The notes below the pieces were generated by a model that was not told the DNA's origin, did not search any database, and worked only from the letters and a program-made list of their open reading frames with translations. A DNA stretch of 64,000 bases from the NCBI RefSeq assembly GCF_022965805.1, contig NC_133109.1:7045869-7109868 (forward strand), written 5' to 3'. Shown here in pieces: positions 11,849-24,325 of this stretch. The position numbers were made by a program, and so were the translations under genes. The first letter of the stretch is position 1. The number at the start of each line of letters is the position of its first letter. Source of the stretch: Primulina eburnea. Its lineage: Eukaryota > Streptophyta > Magnoliopsida > Lamiales > Gesneriaceae.

Positions 11849-11979
11849 CCAGTCAGTGTATATGCTACCCTTTCCGAATTCAAGACGATTTTCAGGTTTC
11901 TTAGCCAAGTGAGGTAATTAGGTCCAGTTAATATGTGTTTGTCGAGTATTACGGATATCGGATTGCGAATCGAAGACAT
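11844..11979 (-). pseudogene. Copia gag, N-terminal part split by the Gypsy insertion
   Basis: The minus strand from an ATG at 11979 encodes ILTGPNYLTWLRNLKIVL, the common start of plant Copia Gag proteins. It runs in frame to the insertion point, after which the frame continues at 4205. The start is chosen because it is the first ATG before this conserved block and is preceded by non-coding leader. Confidence 0.85.
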
Positions 11980-13740
11980 TGTCAATTTGTACTGAAAAGT
12001 AAAAACAGATAAATGTTGATGACTATTTTAAAATATTTAGTAAGTTATGAAGTTTGGACTTTTACTTCATAAATATTTGCTCCCACTGTTTTGGCATCTT
12101 TCACTACCCTCTAGTGAAAAGGGGAAACTCCTTTCCTCAGTAGGTACGTAAGGTCCAATTAGCGAATTATGATCCCGAATAATATCAGCCAATCACAATT
12201 CCTAAAAGGTAGTTTCCAATTGCATCACAATGCAACCCTCTACGTAAACTTTTGTCTCACGTTTGATTAGGACCCAATAATATGACGTCGTTCATCTTCA
12301 CGTGTCAAGCCTTACCCATCGATGTTGAACCTTAATGGACGGTCGCCATGAGTTCCCCCAATAATATGAGCCGAAATCATGGGAGTTCCACGTAGTTCAC
12401 ATCACCATGTCAATGGATGTCACAGCTTTCCGGCACCCAAAGCTCCCCCAATAATATGAGCCGAGCTCCGAGTACGGGTAGCGTTCATCATGTACCTATT
12501 GTCGATGGAAGACATGGAAATTATAAAAAAATTTATAATTCCCCTTTTCGGGCTTGATATTAATTTTGAATCTTATTCAAAATGAGGGTTTTTAATTTTG
12601 AAAGGTCTCATCATTAATTTTATTTAAAAGCTCGTCATGTTTGATCGTATGTTTGCCGGATTCATGCAACTTTGTTATTATCATAATAATAACGCACATA
12701 CTCATTATTTATAAAATATCATGCATATATTATAAACAATAAACAAACAAGAATGATCAATCGCCCCAATACAAACGGACCGTGTGAGCTAAACACGGGC
12801 CTAGGTCCAATCCTAGGGAAATGCATGGGATGCAAATGCAACTATTACATTAGCTTCCAATATTTACATGTCTTCGATCTTCATAATCATCATGGCCACC
12901 ATCTTCCAATCTTGATCATCCACTATACTAATATTTACAAATAAATATCCATGGCAAATAGGGATACATCTCATGGGGTGGGAACGGGCCATAAACCAAG
13001 CCCACTTTATAAATTGATAATTATTACAATCATTCAACACAAAATATCCTAGCATACACTAGCAAATTGGGCTTGGGCTTTTGATCATCCTTCATGCATA
13101 ATATCACATATCACACACCATAAATTAATTATCACAATAATTAATTGATCCAATATTATATATCTTGATCCAATCACTAACCGCCACGATTATAAACTAA
13201 ATTAACAAAGTATACAAACACATTTGTCTACTTTCCAATTAATTTATTTATAACCGAATTTCTTGTAAATCACCATTTACTATAAATATTTAAAGTCCAA
13301 CTTAAAATATTCATTTCATGAGAAAATGTTTGCAACTTTTGTAATTTTAAACTTAAGGGCCCAAAAATTCATTTTTCGCCAAAAACGTTTTGGCCCATTT
13401 AAAATTCACAAATATATTAGCCATCCAATGGCCCAACAACCCAAGGCCCATGACACTTTGATAATCCAAAACACTTTTGGAAACCCTAGTCGTCATCGCC
13501 GTCGCCGGATTTCGGCCAACATGCAAAAAAATTTTTTTTTATTAAAAATAGGGGGGCTGCCCTTGCTGCCCGTTTCGGGCAGCCCCTCGGGCAGCCCAAG
13601 CTGCCCGAAATGGGCAGCAACTTGCTGACCAAAAGTCGCCCCAAATCCGGCCTTGAATCGTTGCAAAACTTTACCTCATGCGGTTAGAAATCGATCTCAA
13701 CATAATATCTTGTAATTGCTACACAAAAAACGTAACCATA
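11980..13740 (-). other. Long untranslated leader of the outer Copia element
   Basis: About 1.76 kb between primer site and gag with no supported gene. It holds a repeated box AATAATATGAGCC or close variants near 12172, 12272, 12357 and 12448, spaced roughly 85-100 bp, and a GC-rich inverted-repeat cluster at 13551-13622. Confidence 0.65.
13551..13622. repeat. GGGCAGC/GCTGCCC inverted-repeat cluster in Copia leader
   Basis: Alternating GCTGCCC and GGGCAGC blocks, six or seven in about 70 bp, can fold into several alternative hairpins, for example CTGCCCG-ttt-CGGGCAG. It is markedly GC-rich against AT-rich surroundings and close to the primer site. Confidence 0.8.
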
Positions 13741-13752
13741 GCTCTGATACCA
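13741..13752 (-). promoter_or_regulatory. Primer-binding site, initiator tRNA-Met type (outer Copia)
   Basis: The element strand reads TGGTATCAGAGC two bases after the LTR end at 13755. This marks the 5' LTR as the right-hand one. Confidence 0.92.
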
Positions 13753-13754
13753 CT

Positions 13755-15900
13755 TGAAAGGGGATCGGTTACGGTGACCGGAAGCGCAACGGAAGCAAAA
13801 ATATTTCGATTTTTGGCATAAAATTCGTCCACCACACATTTCATGTAGCAAATACAAAAACACAACTATGTCATACATAGGGTGTTGAGAAATAGTTACC
13901 TATCAACCTCTTGAGGTTGATGATGGCTCCAACCAAGGTGTAAACACCTTAGCTCTTCAAAGGATGATAAATCTACAAGCTTCCTTTGAGCACTCCTTGC
14001 TCAACTATTAAGCCCACCACCAACTAGCTAGAGCCCCTTTTATTTTGCACTAGAAAAATAAAAAGATTTTTTCAAAGAGAAGTGTAGTGTTTCCTCAACA
14101 AATTGAAGAAAAATTGAGAGAAAAATGGGAGAGAATGTGTGTGTATATTTCGGCCATTAGGGTGCTTGAAGGAGAGAAGGAAGACTAGTCTTGGTTGTGG
14201 GAAAAGGTGTTGCAAAAAGTTGCATGCCATGTCAATTTTTTTAATCAAAAGTATTCCCCAACCTTTCACCTCCCAAGCATGCAATTCTACTTGGGCTTGT
14301 AACAATTACAAGGCCCATGGACTTTATAAAATGTCTCAAACCCATTTGAGACCATTTAACAATTACTTGATTTTACTCAAGCCCACTAGTTTAATAATTA
14401 TTTTCAATTGGGCTCTACAAGGCCCAATGTTATTTAATTAATTCAACACTTTAATTAATTTAATTATTTGGACTCTACTAGGTCCACTAGTGTTTAATTA
14501 ATTCAACACTTGAATTAATTGGATTTAGTCCATAATAATGTCTATGAAAATCACAATTTTCAAATACATTATTTGCTTGGCCAAATTTTAATTTAGGAAC
14601 ACTTCCATAAATTAAAATTTACATTTCTCTCATAGAAGTCATACTTCTATTTTTTTCTTACGCTTATAAACTCATTTATAAGCCGTTCAACACATTGAAC
14701 TATTTTCTCCTTTATAGAAGTCATACTTCTAATTTTCCTTACGCTTATAAACTCCTTTATAAGCCGTTCAACACATTGAACTATTTTACTTCTCAACGGG
14801 ATCTAGAAAGCTAGTACTTGTGTGGCCCTCAATGGTTCACTGATACAACTAGCCGTGGGTTCATATCTCCATGTGATTCGGACTAAACATGTCCTTATAT
14901 GAGCATACCCCAATTGCTCCATTCTTACTTATCAACTCCTTGATAACAAGAACGTCAGAACTCAAGTCTGAAAGTACCCAACCAATCATGTTAAACGCCT
15001 AGCAGCATCGCTTACATGATTCCCTAGGTATCAAATGATAGTGCCTGCAAGAACCATTCTATTATGGTTAGCGTACAGTACGGTCCCTTCAACTCATATA
15101 TCCCGACCGATTCGACAACCATTGGTTTATCGAGAGTTGTCAATGAATCGATACTATGTGTCATGTCGTAGTTGCATCGATGGTGTAATCTATGAAACCC
15201 CTTTCATATTTACCACCATACTCTGATCAGAGATTTCAAACTACATATACATGAAAACACATAGGATATCCATACCCGTAGGTAAGCGGTGAATCCCCGA
15301 CTACAAAGCATCGACTCCTATGTGTTTCGACAGAACACCCAACCTTGCCACCTGATGACCCTATGAGAGTCGGTAAACAAGTCAAAGTGTAATTCTATCA
15401 CATAGAGTCTCAATGTTGTCCCGAGTCATAAGGACTAATGGTGTACAACCATAAACCAGGACTTTTCCACTCGATAAGTGAGAACCACTTGGAAAGTCCT
15501 TTTATGGAGGGTTGTTCAGTGCACTCTACAAGGAGCACCTATCTGCATATTCGGACATCACAATGTCCCCTACCAATGAAACATGGTACTCAGATCGCAG
15601 ATACTAGTCTCGAACTCGAGCGGCCTATATCCTTCTTAGCGGCGGCTGAATCGACTAGGAGCCGTTTAGAATATACGGTATTCCAAATATGAGTTTCATG
15701 ATACTCATCATATGAGCTTCTCATATTCTTTCTACTATTTGTATATTCAAGGGCTTTATCTATGCAACTAACATGGGTATACAGATAAAGATTTGCCAAA
15801 ACAATAAATTCAAATATTATTAAAATAAAGACTGCTTATACATAGAGTTTCATTGTGAACACTCGGCCAACACTTGGCTCGACGGGCACCTACTCTAACA
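13755..15900 (-). repeat. 5' LTR of the outer Copia element (2146 bp)
   Basis: TG (13755) to CA (15900) on plus. The 14191-15900 part matches 1-1710. The inner boundary is set by the primer site. The tandem hairpin units seen in the left LTR recur from about 14633. Confidence 0.92.
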
Positions 15901-15931
15901 AGCCATATAGTTACTTTTAAACAGAAAGAAT
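15901..15931. other. Remnant of older host sequence upstream of the ORF, copy A
   Basis: Matches 47662-47692 of copy B, so the Copia element inserted a few bases upstream of the 135-codon ORF. AGCCA at 15901-15905 may be one half of the Copia target-site duplication. Confidence 0.7.
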
Positions 15932-16085
15932 ATGGCAAGAGAGAATAATCCTTATTTGGCCGAGGAGTTCATGAAGGAAGTGATAGCTGCAAGGAAGCAG
16001 GCAATTGAAGACAAGGTGCTGGAAAAGGCACTTGCTACCTGTACTAAGATCCAGGAGCTTCAGTCCGCCTTTGAAGGTGGGATGG
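15932..16085 (+). pseudogene. Unknown 135-aa ORF, copy A, first exon-like part before CRM insertion
   Basis: The ATG at 15932 starts a frame matching 47693 onward: about 51 codons with several substitutions, ending with an FEGG block. The CRM-like element inserted here; the rest continues at 34654-34907. See the copy B entry for description. The protein family is not recognised. Confidence 0.75.
16081..16085. repeat. Target-site duplication of the CRM-like element, left (GATGG)
   Basis: GATGG precedes the LTR at 16086; GCTGG follows the other LTR at 34649-34653. The undisrupted copy B has GCTGG at the same place, so one base changed after insertion. Confidence 0.85.
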
Positions 16086-16618
16086 TGATGTGAATCTTTG
16101 TACGAATAAAATCAAACACGATTAAAATTGAATCGCGCCCTCAATATAATATCGAACAAAGAATCGTTGTTGTCCCGATCTTTTGAATCAAGTGTGTGTT
16201 GTGATTTTCACCTCTAAACTATGAAAAGTTTAGCAACAAATAATCACGAGATAAACAACCGAAGTTATAACGAACCTTCGAAGAACAAGTCGACGACAAT
16301 CCACACAAGCACGATCGACAAACGCCACAAAGTTAAAAACTTTGATAAGTTTGATTTTGTTTGACAAAGCAAAAGCTTTAATTGTTTGAGAGAAAACTCA
16401 AGAACAATGATAAAATATCAATAAATAATCTGAATTGTGTGTAAAATTACATCCAAAATATGTTTATATGTCAAAAAGATAACAATAATCTAGTTACCAA
16501 AAGAAATAAAACTCTAGGAAGGAAAATATTTTCGCTCAGCCGTCAAGGACACGTACCCCATGTGGCCCTCCGTGTACAGGTCCGTGTACTCTCGGGAATA
16601 GTTACTTCAGTTGGAAAC
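16086..16618 (-). repeat. 3' LTR of CRM-like element, left segment
   Basis: Starts TGATGTGAAT. About 15 substitutions in 533 bp against 33727-34260 by eye. It ends at GAAAC (16614-16618), where the Athila-like element inserted. Confidence 0.9.
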
Positions 16619-18027
16619 TGATAGGACTCGTTTTTACGTGTTTTTAGTGTTGTTTTCGAGTCGCATTCATGCATCATATTAGTTTGTTTTAGTTTAATTT
16701 AGCATTTTTCTATCATTATTTAGCATTTGACTGAACTCGTGTAGTTGGTGGTTATTTTGTAGGAATTGAACCAAAAAGTGGGAAATAATTGCCAAAGAAG
16801 CGAGAGGTACTCGCTAGGGCGGTCAAAAGTGACCGCCCCAGCGAGCATGTTGATCTGGCCGAGGAGTTGCTGCGCAAACGTCTAGCTAGGGTGGTCAAAA
16901 GTGACCGCCCCAGCGAATCCAGGGACATGGCCGAGGAAATTTCTGCGAGAGCGTCTCGCTAGGGCGGACACTTTTGACCGCCCTAGCGAGCTGCGAGATT
17001 TGAAAAGATATGTTTCCTTTTTTTGGACTCTATTCTATACCATAGACCTAACAAACGAGAGAGGCAGCGTTTTGGGCGATTTTTGATCACTTTCATCAGA
17101 TTTTCTTGGAAAAAAGGCTAGGAGCAAAGGGGATTTCGAAGACTTCGAGATTTCCACGCGTCGTGGCCGTCATCCGTCGTCATCTTTAGTATTTTCATTA
17201 TTCAGTTTTTAATTCTTAGATTGTTGTTTTTTTTTTTATTATGAATTTTAGTGGCTAAACTCTAGATTTGTTGGGATTTGAGGGGATCCTACCCCGTACT
17301 CGTTGTTTAACATTATTTCTCGACGTTTTTATTAAGTGATTTGTTTATGCTATTGTTCATTCTTATTTCAATCGAAGCTTAGCTAACTTCCTTTGATTAT
17401 TTCATGTTGTTAATGATGTCGATAGAATAATTAACAATAAGATCACATAGTATAAACCACGGATTTACAATTTTAGTACATATACGGAATTGGGTACGTG
17501 TCGACAGTGATAGTTCACCCGGATGAAAACTAGTGGATTCCATAGGAAGTAATGCAATCTTGAACTGTTAAATACTTGAGGACACTTGAGTACTGCATGT
17601 TTATGATTAGTATTAATATCGCTCGACAGAGTATATTAATTAGTCTAGGGAATTCCGTCGAATGCACGAGTAAAAGTCGAATATAATTGTTTAAACACGA
17701 GTGGTAGGTGAACTGATAATTTCCCAACAAATTCATTTCTCCTTTGATTTAATCTAAATTAATCATTGCATTCTTGAGCACATTTCCTTTGCATTTTAAT
17801 TATTTTAGTTGTTCAATTTACATTATTTTAATCATCAACTCAATTCATCGTTGTTAAAGAAATTTTACGTGAGAATAAAAATAGTGTAACGCAGTCCCTG
17901 TGGATCGATACTCGTATTCACTTACGTTTATTATAACTTGACTATCGTGCACTTGCGATATTTAAATCGAGCTTTCATCTATAAAATAAATTTTGGGACT
18001 ATTCACTGTGCAAGTTTTGCTCGATCA
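16619..18027 (+). repeat. 5' LTR of the Athila-like element
   Basis: 1409 bp, TG...CA. Contains three 36-bp hairpin units near its start (16810-16845, about 16881-16917, 16955-16990). Confidence 0.94.
16810..16990. repeat. Three 36-bp hairpin repeats in Athila 5' LTR
   Basis: Unit form: left arm CTCGCTAGGGCGGTCA, a 4-nt loop, right arm TGACCGCCCYAGCGAG. The middle unit has a degraded end (CTAGCTAGGG...AGCGAAT). The same three recur in the 3' LTR. Confidence 0.93.
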
Positions 18028-18033
18028 AGTTTT

Positions 18034-18051
18034 TGGCGCCGTTGCCGGGGA
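18034..18051 (+). promoter_or_regulatory. Primer-binding site, tRNA-Asp type (Athila-like)
   Basis: TGGCGCCGTTGCCGGGGA lies six bases after the LTR end. This is the well-known primer site of Athila/Tat-type elements. Confidence 0.92.
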
Positions 18052-18157
18052 CTGTTGATTCACGATTTTTTTTTTATTTCTCATTTAAATTCTTTAGTAT
18101 AACTTATTTTATTGCTATTTGATACTCTCCTTGTGTTGCAGATTTTTCTGGTGGTGC

Positions 18158-20236
18158 ATGCGAAGATCACTCGAATTTAAGCTTGAGCCTTTTGACCCCG
18201 AGATTGAACGCACAGCTAGACGTCGAAGACAACAACAAAGACTCAAAGAACAGATGGAAAGACACGAGCAAGAACGTGGAGAGGAACAGCGTGACAATAG
18301 ACAAGTTGAGATACCACGTCGCATTCCAATGTTGGATTATGCACAGCCGTCTCTTGATGGAGCCCGTCCAAGCATCGTAAGACCAGTCATCCGAGCTAAT
18401 CAGTTTGAGATCAAGCCAGCTATCATCCAGATGATTCAGAACACTGTTCAATTTGGGGGAAGTGCACTTGACGACCCTAATTCTCATATAGCTGACTTTC
18501 TTGAAATTTGTGATACTTTTAAGTTTAATGGCGTGTCTGATGATGCTGTTCGTCTGCGCTTATTTCCATTTTCACTGAAAGATAAAGCTAAGTCGTGGTT
18601 AAACTGTTTGCCTGTAGGGTCTATCACTACATGGGAGGATATGGCAAAGGCATTCCTGATCAAGTACTTTCCTCCGTCGAAGACTATGAAGCTTAGAGCC
18701 GACATTACTACGTTTGCTCAATATGAGAACGAGTCACTTTACGAGGCATGGGAGCGTTACAAGGACTTGTTGAGGAGATGTCCACACCATGAGCTACCGC
18801 TTGGGTTAGTTGTTCAAACTTTCTACTATGGTCTTATTACTCCTAACCGTACTATGATAGATGCTGCTGCATGTGGTAACTTACTGAGAAAGACGGCTGA
18901 GGAAGGATATGAGTTATTGGAGGAGATGGCTGCGAGTAGCTATCATCCTCAGTCTGATAGGCAAAGACGAGGTGCTGGAGTTCATCAAGTTAATGATTTG
19001 TCTGCGGTTTCAGCACAGTTAGAGGCTTTGAGTAGAAAGATTGATGGGATGAGCATGAGTGGGTCGGCTATGCGTCTGCAAGAAATTTTCTGTGATAAGT
19101 GTGGGGGTGAGCATGACGTGCAGGATTGCCAAGATGGCAATCCATTTTATGTGCCTGAGGGAGCACCGGTGAAACAAGTGGGATTCCAGAACCGTCCTAG
19201 AAATGACCCTTATTCGAATACATACAATCCGGGATGGAGGAATCACCCAAACTTTTCGTGGGGAGGCCAAAACAGCCAAAATCGCCAACAAAGAGGTCCA
19301 CCATATGGGATGCACCAAGGATTTAAACCAGAGCCGCCTCGAGAGGAGAAGTCCAATTTAGAGCAAATGATGACTAAATTTATTTCTGCAACAGAGACGA
19401 GATTTCAGAATCAAGATGCATCCATAAAGGGGTTAGAGAATCAGATTGGACAATTGGCAAAGTTGATTTCTAATAGGGAGCAAGGAGCTTTGCCAAGCAA
19501 CACGGAAACTAACCCAAGAGAGCATGTGAAGGCTGTGGAATTGCGGAGTGGAAAAGCACTCGAGTCTCATGAGGAAAAGACCAAGCATGGCGAGGATGAG
19601 GTAGAAACTCGAGGAGGTAAGTCTTCTAACTCTACATCTACACCTATTGCACAAAATAAAATTGTTATCCCTCCACCTTTTCCTGCAGCGATGAAGAAAG
19701 CTAAATTAGATGCACAATTTGGTAAATTTCTTGAGGTATTTAAAAAATTGCATATTAACATTCCTTTTGCTGATGCCTTATTGAATATGCCAAGTTATGC
19801 AAAATTCTTGAAAGATATCTTAGCGAATAAGCGGAGGCTAGAAGATCATATGACGGTGAATTTGACGGAAAATTGCTCCGCTTTAGTTCAAAACAAGATG
19901 CCTCCTAAGCAAAAAGATCCAGGGAGTTTCTCTATACCTTGCATTATTGGTGATATTAATTTTCATAAAGCTCTATGTGATCTTGGTGCGAGTATTAATC
20001 TGATGCCTTTTTCTGTGTTTAGGAGACTGGGATTAGGGGAACCCAAGCCAACTAGGATGTCGTTGCAGCTGGCTGACAGATCTGTCAAGTATCCACGTGG
20101 GATTATCGAAGATGTTTTGGTGAAAGTGGATAAGTTCATTTTCCCTGCAGATTTCGTGATACTAGACATGGAGGAATTTAGAGATGCCTTTAATCCTAGG
20201 GAGACCATTTCTGGCTACAGGGAAAGCGCTAATTGA
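18158..20236 (+). pseudogene. Athila-like Gag and protease N-terminal part
   Basis: Starting at the first ATG (18158; the open frame extends 13 codons further upstream without ATG), the frame encodes a basic, Arg/Gln-rich N-terminus and a retrotransposon capsid domain about residues 90-260 of the open frame, with KSWLNCLP, FLIKYFPP and YEAWERYKDLLRRCPHH. A zinc knuckle variant CDKCGGEHDVQDC follows at 325-337, then a Gln-rich linker and the protease active site CDLGASINLMP near 620-630. DLGA replaces the usual DTGA/DSGA; this form is familiar in Athila elements. The frame is lost near 20180, and protease continues in the pol frame. Supplies the particle shell and nucleocapsid. Confidence 0.9.
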
Positions 20237-23200
20237 TGTTGAAGAGGGGAAGTTGAGACTGAGAGTTGGAGAAGAAGAAATTATTTTTGATGTTTTCAAT
20301 ACTCTCAAGCACACAATGCACAATGATAGTTGCTTTCGTATTGATGTTTTGGATTCTATAGTTTGTGATTTTGTGCAGGATGGATTGAAAGAACCATTGG
20401 AGGCCACTCTCACTACTGAAAAGCAGGAGGACGAGCTAGACGAGGAAAAGATGGAGATGGTAGCTCATTTGAATGTCATTCCACCTTGGAGAAAGCAAGT
20501 GAGGCTTAGACTAGAGGAATTGGGAGACAGAAAAGATTTAATGCCTCAGAAGTCAAGCCTAGAGGAGCCACCTACCTTGGAGCTCAAACCACTACCTCCA
20601 CATCTCAAGTACGTATATTTAGGAGAAGATAATAAATTGCCTGTTATTATTTCCTCTTCTTTGACAGATGATATGGAGAGTAAGCTCATGGGGGTCCTTA
20701 AGGAACATAAAGGAGCATTCGCTTGGAAGGTTTCGGACATAAAAAGGATAAGTCCTTCGATCTGCATGCATAAAATTCTGATGGAAGATAAGTACTCACC
20801 TCTAGCACAACCACAAAGGAGACTCAATCCAAAGATGCAAGAGGTAGTAAAAGCTGAAACAATTAAACTTTTGTATGCAGGTATTATCTATCCTATCTCT
20901 GATAGTGCGTGGGTAAGTCCTGTACAATGTGTGCCTAAAAAAGATGGGATTACTGTTATTACCAATGAAAAAAATGAGTTGATTCCCATTAGAACTGTTA
21001 CGGGTTGGCGTGTGTGCATAGATTATAGGAAACTGAATGATGCAACCCGTAAAGATCACTTTCCCTTGCCATTTATCGATCAAATGATTGAACGATTAGC
21101 AGGTCATGAATTCTATTGCTTTTTAGATGGATATTCGGGGTACAATCAAATCACAATTGCACCAGAGGACCAAGAGAAAACTACTTTCACTTGTCCTTAT
21201 GGTACTTTTGCGTTTAGGCGTATGCCCTTCGGTTTATGCAATGCACCTGCCACATTTCAAAGATGCATGACCGCTATCTTTCATGACATGACTGAGAATT
21301 TCCTTGAAATTTTTATGGATGACTTCTCTATTTTTGGCTCCTCATTTAATGAATGTCTAGAAAATTTGAACTTGGTGTTAGTTAGATGTGAGGAGAGCAA
21401 TTTGGTGTTGAATTGGGAGAAGTGTCATTTTATGGTTCAAGAGGGGATTGTGTTAGAACACAAGGTATCGGAGAATGGAATTGAAGTCGACAAAGCCAAG
21501 GTGGAGGTAATCAAAAACTTACCCCCACCTTCATCAATAAAAGGAGTTAGAAGTTTCCTCGGGCATGCTGGTTTTTATAGGCGCTTCATCAAAGATTTTT
21601 CAAAAATTGCTAAACCTTTATCCACTTTGTTGATGAAAGATGCTGAATTTAATTTTGATTCTACTTGTCTGCAGGCATTCGAGATACTCAAGGAGAGCTT
21701 GGTGACAGCACCTGTTCTGACTGTCCCTGATTGGGAGTTACCGTTTGAGGTGATGTGCGATGCGAGTGATACAGCTGTGGGTGCGGTGCTGGGTCAAAGG
21801 AAGAACAAGGTATTTCATACCATCTACTATGCAAGTAAGACTTTAAATGATGCTCAATTGAATTACGCTACTACTGAAAAGGAATTGCTTGCTATAGTAT
21901 TTGCTTTCGACAAATTTCATTCATACCTTGTTCTTTTTAAAGTAACTGTGTATACCGATCATTCTGCCCTGAAATACTTGCTTGCTAAGAAGGATGCGAA
22001 ACCTAGATTAATTAGGTGGATTTTATTGCTGCAAGAATTTGATCTCGAGATTCGAGATAAAAAGGGTGTGGAAAATGTAGTTGCTGACCACCTATCTAGG
22101 CTTGAGCATGTTAGAATTAAGGGCAGTGACAATGATATAGATGACTGGTTTCCTGATGAACAATTGCTTGAGGTAAATGCATGCCCTTGGTATGCCGATT
22201 TTGCAAATTTTCTTGTCACTGGCACACCTCCACCTAATTTATTATTTCACCAAAGAAAGAAATTCTTTTCAGACGTGAAATATTATTTTTGGGAGGAACC
22301 GTTTTTGTTTAAGATCTGTGCAGATTCTATGATAAGAAGATGTGTGGCGGAGGAGGAAACCAATCAAATTCTGAACCATTGCCATGACCGTGAGGTAGGT
22401 GGTCACTTTGGACCCATACGGACGGCGTCTAAGGTACTTGAATGTGGCTTCTATTGGCCAACTCTTTTTAAGGATGCTCGTTTGTATGTTCTCAATTGTG
22501 ATAGATGCCAACGCACAGGTAATATTTCCAACCGTCATGAGATGCCTTTAAATAACATTATTGAGTGTGAAATATTTGATGTGTGGGGGATTGATTTTAT
22601 GGGTCCTTTTCCTGCGTCTTTTGCGAAGAAATTTATTTTAGTGGCAGTGGAGTATGTTTCGAAATGGGTGGAGGCGGAGGCTTGTGCCACTAATGATGCA
22701 CAAGTGGTGATAAAATTTTTGAAGAAACACATTTTTAATCGATTTGGTGCACCACGTGCAATCATAAGTGATGGTGGCACCCATTTTTGCAACAAAATTT
22801 TTGATAAACTGCTGGGAAAATATGGTGTCACCCACAAGGTTTCCAATCCATACCATCCCCAAACTAGTGGACAAGTTGAAGTGTCCAATCGAGAGATTAA
22901 GAGGATTCTAGAGAAGACGGTCAATGTGAATAGGAAGGACTGGTCCGTTCGGTTAGATGATGCTTTGTGGGCTTATCGTACTGCTTTTAAAACACCTATA
23001 GGCACTACACCATATAGGTTGCTTTTTGGTAAAGCATGTCATCTACCAGTAGAATTAGAGCATAGAGCATATTGGGCGACCAAAGCACTAAACTTTGATT
23101 TTGCTCTTGCATGTGAGAAACGATTGCTGCAGTTGAATCAGTTGGATGAGTTTCGAGGAAAAGCTTATGATCTGGCACTATCTTACAAGGAACGCACCAA

Positions 23201-23471
23201 ACGAGCCCATGATAAACACATCGTACGAAGGGAATTTCAAGTGGGTGAGGCGGTGTTGTTATACAATTCTCGCTTACGCCTCTTTCCGGGCAAGCTAAAG
23301 TCAAGGTGGTCAGGACCTTTCACTATAGCCCAGGTGTTCCCATCAGGTGCAGTGGTATTGCATGATGGCAAGGAGGGGACGTTCACTGTGAACGCTCAAA
23401 GACTGAAGCATTATATCGGTGGCACATTTGAGCCACAAATTGGAGTCACTCGGCTCCATGACAGTCATTAA
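20184..23471 (+). CDS. Athila-like Pol (protease end, RT, RNase H, integrase), 1095 codons
   Basis: Open frame without internal stops. It begins inside protease ([11 protein letters not shown]), one frame off from gag. Reverse transcriptase spans about 230-470 with [11 protein letters not shown] (312-322) and catalytic FMDD (377-380). RNase H starts near 520 ([23 protein letters not shown]). Integrase has an HHCC module (H734, H741, C772, C775) and DDE residues D804 (GIDF), D863 (SDGG) and E899 (GQVEVSN). A basic C-terminal region follows without a recognisable chromodomain, as expected for the Athila/Tat branch. The nominal ATG at 20184 is probably not a true start: the junction looks like a one-base frameshift in a former gag-pol fusion, although programmed frameshifting cannot be excluded. 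Confidence 0.92.
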   Translation: MPLILGRPFLATGKALIDVEEGKLRLRVGEEEIIFDVFNTLKHTMHNDSCFRIDVLDSIVCDFVQDGLKEPLEATLTTEKQEDELDEEKMEMVAHLNVIPPWRKQVRLRLEELGDRKDLMPQKSSLEEPPTLELKPLPPHLKYVYLGEDNKLPVIISSSLTDDMESKLMGVLKEHKGAFAWKVSDIKRISPSICMHKILMEDKYSPLAQPQRRLNPKMQEVVKAETIKLLYAGIIYPISDSAWVSPVQCVPKKDGITVITNEKNELIPIRTVTGWRVCIDYRKLNDATRKDHFPLPFIDQMIERLAGHEFYCFLDGYSGYNQITIAPEDQEKTTFTCPYGTFAFRRMPFGLCNAPATFQRCMTAIFHDMTENFLEIFMDDFSIFGSSFNECLENLNLVLVRCEESNLVLNWEKCHFMVQEGIVLEHKVSENGIEVDKAKVEVIKNLPPPSSIKGVRSFLGHAGFYRRFIKDFSKIAKPLSTLLMKDAEFNFDSTCLQAFEILKESLVTAPVLTVPDWELPFEVMCDASDTAVGAVLGQRKNKVFHTIYYASKTLNDAQLNYATTEKELLAIVFAFDKFHSYLVLFKVTVYTDHSALKYLLAKKDAKPRLIRWILLLQEFDLEIRDKKGVENVVADHLSRLEHVRIKGSDNDIDDWFPDEQLLEVNACPWYADFANFLVTGTPPPNLLFHQRKKFFSDVKYYFWEEPFLFKICADSMIRRCVAEEETNQILNHCHDREVGGHFGPIRTASKVLECGFYWPTLFKDARLYVLNCDRCQRTGNISNRHEMPLNNIIECEIFDVWGIDFMGPFPASFAKKFILVAVEYVSKWVEAEACATNDAQVVIKFLKKHIFNRFGAPRAIISDGGTHFCNKIFDKLLGKYGVTHKVSNPYHPQTSGQVEVSNREIKRILEKTVNVNRKDWSVRLDDALWAYRTAFKTPIGTTPYRLLFGKACHLPVELEHRAYWATKALNFDFALACEKRLLQLNQLDEFRGKAYDLALSYKERTKRAHDKHIVRREFQVGEAVLLYNSRLRLFPGKLKSRWSGPFTIAQVFPSGAVVLHDGKEGTFTVNAQRLKHYIGGTFEPQIGVTRLHDSH

Positions 23472-23632
23472 GGACATGGGTGACAAGTCGAGCTCTAGAC
23501 TGTAAATTGAGAACTGCTTCTTCTCCTTTTTATTCTGTTTCTTTGTTAATTAATTGAATCATTTGCATTTAGGTAGTTGCATAGCATGGCATTCATTGTT
23601 TTTACTTTTATCTCAGTTTTTTCCGAGAATGT

Positions 23633-24039
23633 CTCGCTAGGGCGGTCACAACTGACCGCCCTAGCGAGCCATCGCTTTTTAAAATCATCATAATCGCCGC
23701 AAACGCCTCGCTAGGGCGGTCACTTTTGACCGCCCCAGCGAGCGTTTCTTTTTTTAAAAAATTTTTTTCGAGATCCTCTCGCTCGGGCGGCCACAAGTAA
23801 CCGCCCCAGCGAGGACTCGTAAGTTTCAAAAAAAAAAAAATTTTGTCACCGAAAATTCCTCGCTAGGGCGGTCACTTTTAACCGCCCCCGCGAGAACTCA
23901 TTTATTTCAAATTTGTCTCGGCGAGAACCCCTCGCTAGGGCGGTCAAAACTGACCGCCCCAGCGAGCACTCGGATGTTTTAAATGATTGGTCACCGAAAA
24001 CCACTCGCTAGGGCGGAAACTTTTGACCGCCCTAGCGAG
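23633..24039. repeat. Six regularly spaced 36-bp hairpin repeats after Athila pol
   Basis: Units at 23633-23668, 23707-23742, 23778-23813, 23859-23894, 23931-23966 and 24004-24039, each exactly 36 bp with 16-nt arms and a 4-nt loop, same consensus as in the LTR. Spacers are 38, 35, 45, 36 and 37 bp and rich in A/T homopolymers. The third unit has several arm mismatches. Total in the element is twelve units (3+6+3). Confidence 0.95.
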
Positions 24040-24325
24040 TCGCGCAGACTATAAAAAAAATTTTTTTTCTTCCCCTTCTTCCCCACTTCGAACCCTACCC
24101 CTCTTCCTCACAAATCGGCGTCTCTTCCATCTTTTATGCTCAAATCTTCTTATTTTGTGATCTTTTCAAGGAAAAGACTCGATCTTGGTTTCTACAATCC
24201 ACCCGGAAGCACTTAGACTACAATTTTCTATACTCCGGTCATCTTCCAAGGATTCTGGCGAGCTTCTCCGGCGAACTTCAAAAATTTTTCCGGCGACTTC
24301 AGACTCTTTGCACTCCCATCTCGAC

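Larger units (their letters stand above)
1..15900 (-). mobile_element. Outer Ty1/Copia LTR retrotransposon, decayed, left end outside window
   Basis: Seen: two long direct repeats (1-1710 and 14191-15900 align base for base with scattered differences), a polypurine tract next to the left one and an iMet-type primer-binding site next to the right one. Between them, on the minus strand, lie gag, protease, integrase C-terminal, reverse transcriptase and RNase H remnants in the Copia order. The 5' LTR is therefore on the right. The integrase core and the RT active-site region are deleted, so the element cannot be autonomous. The gag is split by the younger Gypsy insertion at 4206-11843. The right flank begins AGCCA; the matching left flank lies outside the window. 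Confidence 0.93.

Noticed and set aside
23633..24039. CRISPR-like array: six 36-bp palindromic repeats with 35-45 bp spacers
   Set aside because: Geometry mimics CRISPR, but the units lie in the 3' region of a plant Athila-like retrotransposon, recur in its LTRs, spacers are A/T-rich low-complexity and no cas-like gene exists.
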